The notes under the pieces: generated by a model | Seen by the model: only the letters and a program-made list of their open reading frames with translations | The model's database searches: none | Told to the model about the DNA's origin: nothing | NCBI GenBank assembly: GCA_934663595.1 | Contig: CAKUKM010000003.1 | Coordinates: forward strand, 1 to 64,000 | Direction: 5' to 3' | Length of the DNA stretch: 64,000 nt | Origin: an uncultured Clostridia bacterium | GTDB lineage: Bacteria > Bacillota > Clostridia > Christensenellales > Aristaeellaceae | Program-made: the position numbers and the translations under genes | Shown: positions 60,463 through 64,000 of the stretch, piece by piece | How positions within the stretch are numbered: position 1 is the first letter of the stretch | Layout of the letters: each line of letters begins with the position of its first letter

Positions 60463-61218
60463 ATGAAGAAGCTGTATGAGAAAAATGAGCTGACCTTTGC
60501 GATCGTGTGGATCGCGGTTTATTGCGTTTTGCAGTCTCTGGCGAATCCGCTGAACCGGGCGATAGGGATCGAATACGCCGCAAGCGCCGGCTTTTGCATT
60601 TTGCAGGCGATCGTTCTCTTTGCCTTTATCCGAAGAAACGGTTTGCAGAGGCGGTATGGGCTTTGCAAATCGCCCGTTCCGGCGCGGCGGTTCCTTTATT
60701 ATGTGCCGCTGGCGATTCTGGCGTCGGGAAACCTCTGGAATGGCGCGGCGGTCAATTACACGCCGGCGGAAACGGTCTGCCGCATCGCATGCATGCTCTG
60801 CGTTGGATTTTTGGAGGAAGTAATCTTCCGGGGCCTCTTGTTTAAAGCCATCGCAAGGGACAATACCCGATCGGCGATCGTCATCTCCAGCGTGACCTTC
60901 GGCATTGGCCATATCATCAATCTGTTCAATGGCAGCGGCATGGATTTGGTCAACAACCTGTGCCAGATCGTATTTGCAATCGCGGTCGGCTTCCTGCTGG
61001 TGACGATTTTTTATCGCGGCGGCAGCCTGATTCCCTGCATCCTCGTTCATTCCGCCATCAATACGCTCGGCACGTTTGCCAACGATGCGGAGCTTACCGC
61101 GGGAATGCAGCTGCTGCATATCGCCGCTCTGATTGCCATAACGGCGGCCTACACCCTGATTCTCACCAAAACACTTCCGAAGCGCCCGCAGGGCAATGCG
61201 GACGCAGAAATTGCATGA
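60463..61218 (+). CDS. CPBP-family intramembrane metalloprotease
   Basis: 251 residues with about seven membrane helices. The CPBP (CaaX protease and bacteriocin-processing) motifs are LEEVIFRGLLF near 125 (EExxxR), FGIGHIINLFNG near 148 (His) and LVHSAINTLG near 198. Such proteins process or confer immunity to peptides, but many have other roles. GGAGG lies 11 nt before the start at 60463. Part of the tetR cluster. Confidence 0.88.
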   Translation: MKKLYEKNELTFAIVWIAVYCVLQSLANPLNRAIGIEYAASAGFCILQAIVLFAFIRRNGLQRRYGLCKSPVPARRFLYYVPLAILASGNLWNGAAVNYTPAETVCRIACMLCVGFLEEVIFRGLLFKAIARDNTRSAIVISSVTFGIGHIINLFNGSGMDLVNNLCQIVFAIAVGFLLVTIFYRGGSLIPCILVHSAINTLGTFANDAELTAGMQLLHIAALIAITAAYTLILTKTLPKRPQGNADAEIA

Positions 61219-61340
61219 ACGGAAAGAACGTAAGAGTGGGCGCCTGACTGCTGGCGGGCGATATGGACAGCCTTACGAGAACGCTTTTGAAAAAATGAGG
61301 AACAAAGGAATTGCTTTGATTTGGACGAATGGAGGCAACT

Positions 61341-61694
61341 ATGCAATACACAAACCAACTGATCGGCTGCTGCGGACTGGACTGCGAGACGTGCGACGCC
61401 AGAATCGCAACGCTCACAAACGATGACGCTCTGCGCGAGAAAACCGCCGCCCTGTGGACGAAGCTCAACGGAGTAACGATTACGCCGGACATGATTCATT
61501 GCACCGGCTGCCGCATGGAAGGCGCGAAAACGCCCTTCTGCGATAAGCTCTGTCCCATTCACAACTGCGTTCGGGAGAAGAAACTGGATACCTGCGCGGA
61601 CTGCGAGCGGATGGACGGATGCCCGACACTGGGAAGCATCGCCGCAAACAGCCCGTTTGTTTTGGAAAACCTGAAGCGGCTGCAGCAGTGCTGA
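61341..61694 (+). CDS. DUF3795 Cys-rich protein
   Basis: 117 residues. Cys pattern C-C-x-x-DC-x-x-CDA near 8-17, CTGCRMEG near 51, CDKLCPIHNC near 62, CADCERMDGCPTLG near 82, typical of DUF3795, thought to bind zinc. Start at 61341 has GGAGG 5 nt upstream. Function unknown. The gap 61219-61340 holds no convincing gene. Confidence 0.8.
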   Translation: MQYTNQLIGCCGLDCETCDARIATLTNDDALREKTAALWTKLNGVTITPDMIHCTGCRMEGAKTPFCDKLCPIHNCVREKKLDTCADCERMDGCPTLGSIAANSPFVLENLKRLQQC

Positions 61695-61786
61695 TCGAGC
61701 GGCGAACGTACTTAAATGTTCCAGATTTTGGCGAATTGCAGGAGAAACGCTTCGGCGCGTCGTATTGGGAGCATTTGAGAAAATGA
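61688..61786 (+). CDS. Possible 32-residue peptide or gene remnant
   Basis: GTG start overlapping the end of the DUF3795 gene; encodes a peptide ending FGASYWEHLRK. No separate ribosome binding site. It looks like the C-terminal end of a larger soluble protein, so it may be a leftover rather than a gene. Confidence 0.25.
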   Translation: MLIERRTYLNVPDFGELQEKRFGASYWEHLRK

Positions 61787-61801
61787 CCGGGAGGACAGAG
61801 T

Positions 61802-62302
61802 ATGTCAAAGCGAATTCGGCAATACATCGGCATTCTGGCGGCGCTCGCCGCCTACTATCTCGTTCACGAGGGCGCGCATCTGCTGTATGCCCTGCTCGCG
61901 GGCGTGTTTAAGCAGATTCATTTTATGGGACTGGGCGTGCAGGTCGACGTATACGCGGAACGCATGACGAATGCGCAGCTTGGCGTTTTCTGCCTTGTGG
62001 GCGCGCTGGCGACCTTCTGCGCGGGATATCTGCTGACGGCGCTTGCAAAGAACGTCTGCCGCGCGCAAAGCAAGCTGCTCCGCGCGATGGTTTACTATAT
62101 AACGATTGCCTTTTTGCTGCTCGATCCGCTGTATTTGAGCGTACTGTGCGGCTTTTTCGGCGGCGGGGATATGAACGGCATCGCGCTTCTCCTTCCGGAA
62201 TGGGCGGCGAGGGGCCTTTTCGGCGCGCTGCTCCTTGTAAACGCGCTGGTATTCTGGCGGCGGGTGCTGCCCGTCTATCGACAGTCGTTTTCCGAGCGAT
62301 GA
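61802..62302 (+). CDS. Membrane protein with HExxH-type motif (M50-like)
   Basis: 166 residues with four or five helices. The first carries YYLVHEGAHLLYALL (near residues 19-33), an HExxH-type metal site like that of site-2 proteases, but the second metal-binding motif (NxxPxxxxDG) is not seen. It may be a degenerate metalloprotease. GGAGGACAGAG precedes its ATG. Last gene of the tetR cluster. Confidence 0.6.
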   Translation: MSKRIRQYIGILAALAAYYLVHEGAHLLYALLAGVFKQIHFMGLGVQVDVYAERMTNAQLGVFCLVGALATFCAGYLLTALAKNVCRAQSKLLRAMVYYITIAFLLLDPLYLSVLCGFFGGGDMNGIALLLPEWAARGLFGALLLVNALVFWRRVLPVYRQSFSER

Positions 62303-62328
62303 CGAGAGAATTGCATAAAGAACGTTAT

Positions 62329-62357
62329 GGAGCCCGCCGACATCGCCGGCGGGCTCC
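62329..62357. terminator. Inverted repeat between convergent genes
   Basis: GGAGCCCGCCG and its complement (62329-62339, 62347-62357), 7-nt loop. No clear T-run on either side, so termination strength is uncertain. Confidence 0.55.
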
Positions 62358-62365
62358 ATGCTTGC

Positions 62366-62842
62366 TCAGTGCTCGGAGGATTTGGAGGACTCCAAGCCCT
62401 CTTTTTTGCACCATTCAAAGGCGGTCCGCTTGCAGGCGACGCCGTAATACTCCTTATAGGTGGGGAGTTTCGCGGTCGGCCCATCGGAGGAATGCTCGCG
62501 CGCGTGCAGTATGATCCGCGAATAGGCGTCGCAGAATTCGTCGGAGAGCATTTCATAGACGCGCTCGTCGCAGTGCGGATAGGCGTTTTGCAGCTTTTCC
62601 AGCGCCGGATACGAGTTCTGCATAAACTCGAGCGCCGCGGGATCGCACTTCAAAAGCGAATGAATGTAGCAATGCGGCAGGAAGGTCGCGCTGTGAAACG
62701 GCAATTTGGCGCATTTTTCCGGCCGCGTCATGAGCGCATGCTCCACGAGCCAGCACGATAGAACGTGCCCGGTTTCGAGGTCCAGGTACATTTCCCTGCC
62801 GGAAAAAATCGCGCCGCCGATCTCCCCGAGTTTGTATGCCAT
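62366..62842 (-). CDS. Unknown protein, 158 residues
   Basis: Soluble, no membrane helix and no motif I recognise. Cys and His are common (LPHCYIHSLLKCDPAALEF, YPHCDERVYEM, ACKRTAFEWCKKEG), so metal binding is possible. AAGGAGG lies 9 nt before the ATG. Its transcript probably starts at the strong minus-strand promoter at 63034-63062 and passes through a leader with a small ORF and a hairpin, all in an AT-rich stretch unlike the rest of the window. Possibly acquired by transfer. Confidence 0.55.
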   Translation of the reverse strand: MAYKLGEIGGAIFSGREMYLDLETGHVLSCWLVEHALMTRPEKCAKLPFHSATFLPHCYIHSLLKCDPAALEFMQNSYPALEKLQNAYPHCDERVYEMLSDEFCDAYSRIILHAREHSSDGPTAKLPTYKEYYGVACKRTAFEWCKKEGLESSKSSEH

Positions 62843-62913
62843 AAAGTATATCCTCCTTATTCATTATAATTAATGAAAGCATAATAATATGTCTTCTGAA
62901 CCGAATTGTATCG

Positions 62914-62994
62914 CTATAACGTTGAAAAGGCCGCGATGAAACGGTCTGATTGCAAGCTATGTCGTTTCAATCGCGGCGTGCCTACGGTGCACAC
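62914..62994 (-). CDS. Possible 26-codon leader peptide
   Basis: GTG start with GGGAGGG 10 nt upstream; encodes MCTVGTPRLKRHSLQSDRFI and six more residues, then TAG. The hairpin at 62930-62977 lies within its 3' half. Position between the promoter (63034) and the unknown gene (62842) fits an attenuation leader. Confidence 0.4.
   Translation of the reverse strand: MCTVGTPRLKRHSLQSDRFIAAFSTL
62930..62977 (-). promoter_or_regulatory. Attenuator-like hairpin in the leader
   Basis: GCCGCGATTGAAACG pairs with CGTTTCATCGCGGC (one-base bulge) over a 19-nt loop; on the minus strand it is followed by CTTTTC. A second, smaller hairpin from GGCGTG/CACGCC lies just before it. Confidence 0.5.
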
Positions 62995-63033
62995 GCCTGC
63001 AATTCCCTCCCTGTTATTGTATGAATTGATAAT

Positions 63034-63062
63034 ATAATACTATAAATGGAACGTATTGTCAA
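63034..63062 (-). promoter_or_regulatory. Promoter in the AT-rich island
   Basis: TTGACA-N17-TATTAT on the minus strand. Drives the leader and the unknown gene at 62366-62842. Confidence 0.78.
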
Positions 63063-63132
63063 TAGGTAAACAAAATATTCTGCGGAATATGGCGATACAT
63101 TCCACATTGTTAGCACTTGAATGTATATGCTG

Positions 63133-63756
63133 TCAATCGAACGGCACGATCCAGTTTTCCGCCGATTTTGCCCGGAAGCAAAGCTCGATCTGTTCGCGCG
63201 TGGTTTTTTCCAGCGCCAGATTTTCGGGCAGTGCGTTCAGCGGAAAATAGCCGCTCTCCGTGGTTTCGATATTGGGCTGAAACGCGCCGCCGGTCGCGCT
63301 GCAGAGCACGAACACCTTCACGATGCCGTAGGCGTACGCGGGCGCGTTGTGGCGATTGCGATCCTGCACGGAGATCAGGCGATCGGCGGTAACGGTCAGC
63401 CCCGCCTCCTCGCGCGCTTCCTTGATCGTGTTTTCGGCGATGGATTGATTCACATCGCACCAGCCGCCGGGCAGCGCCCATTCGCCGCTGCTTTCGCGCA
63501 CCAGCAGAATCCGGTCGCCGTCGAAAATGGCCGCGCGGGTGTCGATTTTCGGCGTTTGATAGCCGGCTTCGCCGCAAAACAGGTTTTGCACCTTCTCGAC
63601 CGGCAGCTCCGCGAGGTTCGCCAGCATTTCAGCGGAGAGCTCGCGAATCCGCGCATAGCGCTCCAGATCATAGGAATCGCGCCCGTAAGTCAGTCCCGCC
63701 TGCGCAAGACTTTGCAGCTCCACAATCCATTCCATAAACTGATTTCGATTTGCCAT
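63133..63756 (-). CDS. NUDIX hydrolase with N-terminal helical domain
   Basis: 207 residues: an N-terminal helical domain of about 65 residues (WIVELQSLAQAGLTY, then ERYARIRELSAEML) and the NUDIX domain with LLVRESSGEWALPGGWCDVN and the NUDIX box ENTIKEAREEAGLTV near 112-126. This layout fits the ADP-ribose pyrophosphatase group with an N-terminal DUF4743-like region. Start at 63756 has GGAGGG upstream; the weak -10 at 63783 is the only promoter candidate. Confidence 0.85.
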   Translation of the reverse strand: MANRNQFMEWIVELQSLAQAGLTYGRDSYDLERYARIRELSAEMLANLAELPVEKVQNLFCGEAGYQTPKIDTRAAIFDGDRILLVRESSGEWALPGGWCDVNQSIAENTIKEAREEAGLTVTADRLISVQDRNRHNAPAYAYGIVKVFVLCSATGGAFQPNIETTESGYFPLNALPENLALEKTTREQIELCFRAKSAENWIVPFD

Positions 63757-63882
63757 AGCGCCCTCCATGCCTTGATGGCCTGATTATACCACAAAATGAA
63801 CGCGCCGCGCAATCCTGAAGGGGTGGCTCAATTGCGGGACGGGCGTTTGCGGCTTCGCTTCTATATTTTACACCCGCTCGTA

Positions 63883-63911
63883 TTGACAAACCTATTTGTT
63901 TCTGGTATATT
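63883..63911 (+). promoter_or_regulatory. Promoter for the gene cut by the window end
   Basis: TTGACA-N17-TATATT, then GGGAGG and the ATG at 63963. Confidence 0.75.
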
Positions 63912-63962
63912 CCTACAAGTGGGAAAAGTTATACTCGTTAGACCGCGAAAGGGAGGCGCGCC

Positions 63963-64000
63963 ATGGCGGGAGGCAAGCATTTGCTGGGAAAGGTGAACGG
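63963..64000 (+). CDS. 5' end of a CDS cut by the window end
   Basis: MAGGKHLLGKVN is visible after a GGGAGG ribosome binding site and a good promoter. Too short to identify. Confidence 0.5.
   Translation, partial: MAGGKHLLGKVN

Noticed and set aside
61219..61300. Short ORFs between the CPBP and DUF3795 genes
   Set aside because: All are 10-12 codons and lack ribosome binding sites; the region may be a decayed gene end.
62960..63000. A CRISPR-repeat-like GTTTCAATC segment followed by a hairpin
   Set aside because: It occurs once, with no spacing repeat and no cas gene nearby. It is one arm of the leader hairpin.

Overview
The window looks like a chromosomal segment of a GC-rich, endospore-forming, anaerobic member of the Clostridia, probably an uncultured gut-type lineage. 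Sporulation genes (sipL, yqfC, yqfD), a reverse rubrerythrin, type III glutamine synthetase, a T-box in front of serS, AGGAGG-type ribosome binding sites and many near-perfect TTGACA-N17-TATAAT promoters support this. I see no rRNA, tRNA, CRISPR array, phage or transposase gene.

Layout. 0-4.7 kb: sugar-phosphate kinase, glutamine synthetase III and a five-domain Ig-like (Big2) exported protein. 4.7-7.8 kb: an L,D-transpeptidase transcribed divergently from the Ig-like gene, then a LacI regulator. 7.8-14.6 kb: hom-asd-GH32-nfo on the minus strand facing away from thrC-thrB, i.e. the aspartate-to-threonine pathway with an inserted fructan/sucrose hydrolase and a repair nuclease. 14.6-20.9 kb: sipL, acetyltransferases, a YolD/Y-family polymerase pair, recR-ybaB and a NUDIX hydrolase. 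21-24 kb: a small P-loop ATPase, two membrane proteins and rplM-rpsI. 24-33 kb: flavin oxidoreductase, hydrolases, two MATE exporters, DUF2284, tlyA and a CAP-domain protein. 33-46.9 kb: cell-surface genes (peptidoglycan-binding lipoprotein, GT-C-like membrane protein, Ig-like protein with a sortase-like tail), tgt-yajC, an M18 peptidase, an ECF sigma factor with an unusual Cys-rich partner, and a glycosyltransferase. 47-58.5 kb: T-box-serS, dusB-marR, then the compact yqfC-yqfD-phoH-pgpH-ybeY::cdd-era-recO-S66 run. 58.5-64 kb: reverse rubrerythrin, a TetR-led accessory cluster, an AT-rich island with a leader-peptide-like ORF, a NUDIX hydrolase and a gene cut by the window end.

The most interesting object is a 260-325 bp multi-hairpin intergenic repeat present three times (1-165 truncated, 33176-33500, 39874-40135). 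Its stems differ in sequence between copies but keep pairing by compensatory changes, so it is under selection as, or propagated as, a folded RNA. Each copy sits immediately downstream of a gene's terminator hairpin in the same orientation relative to that gene. The two complete copies lie between convergent genes and are flanked on both sides by duplicates of the local terminator (36 bp identical at one site, 31-32 bp nearly identical at the other). This looks like a mobile or formerly mobile structured element that targets bidirectional terminators and duplicates them. No protein is encoded in it.

Other regulatory structure includes inverted repeats that bury the ribosome binding sites of sipL and of a membrane-protein gene, palindromic operators at a flavin oxidoreductase gene and at tetR, and an attenuator-like leader in front of an unknown gene near 62.9 kb.
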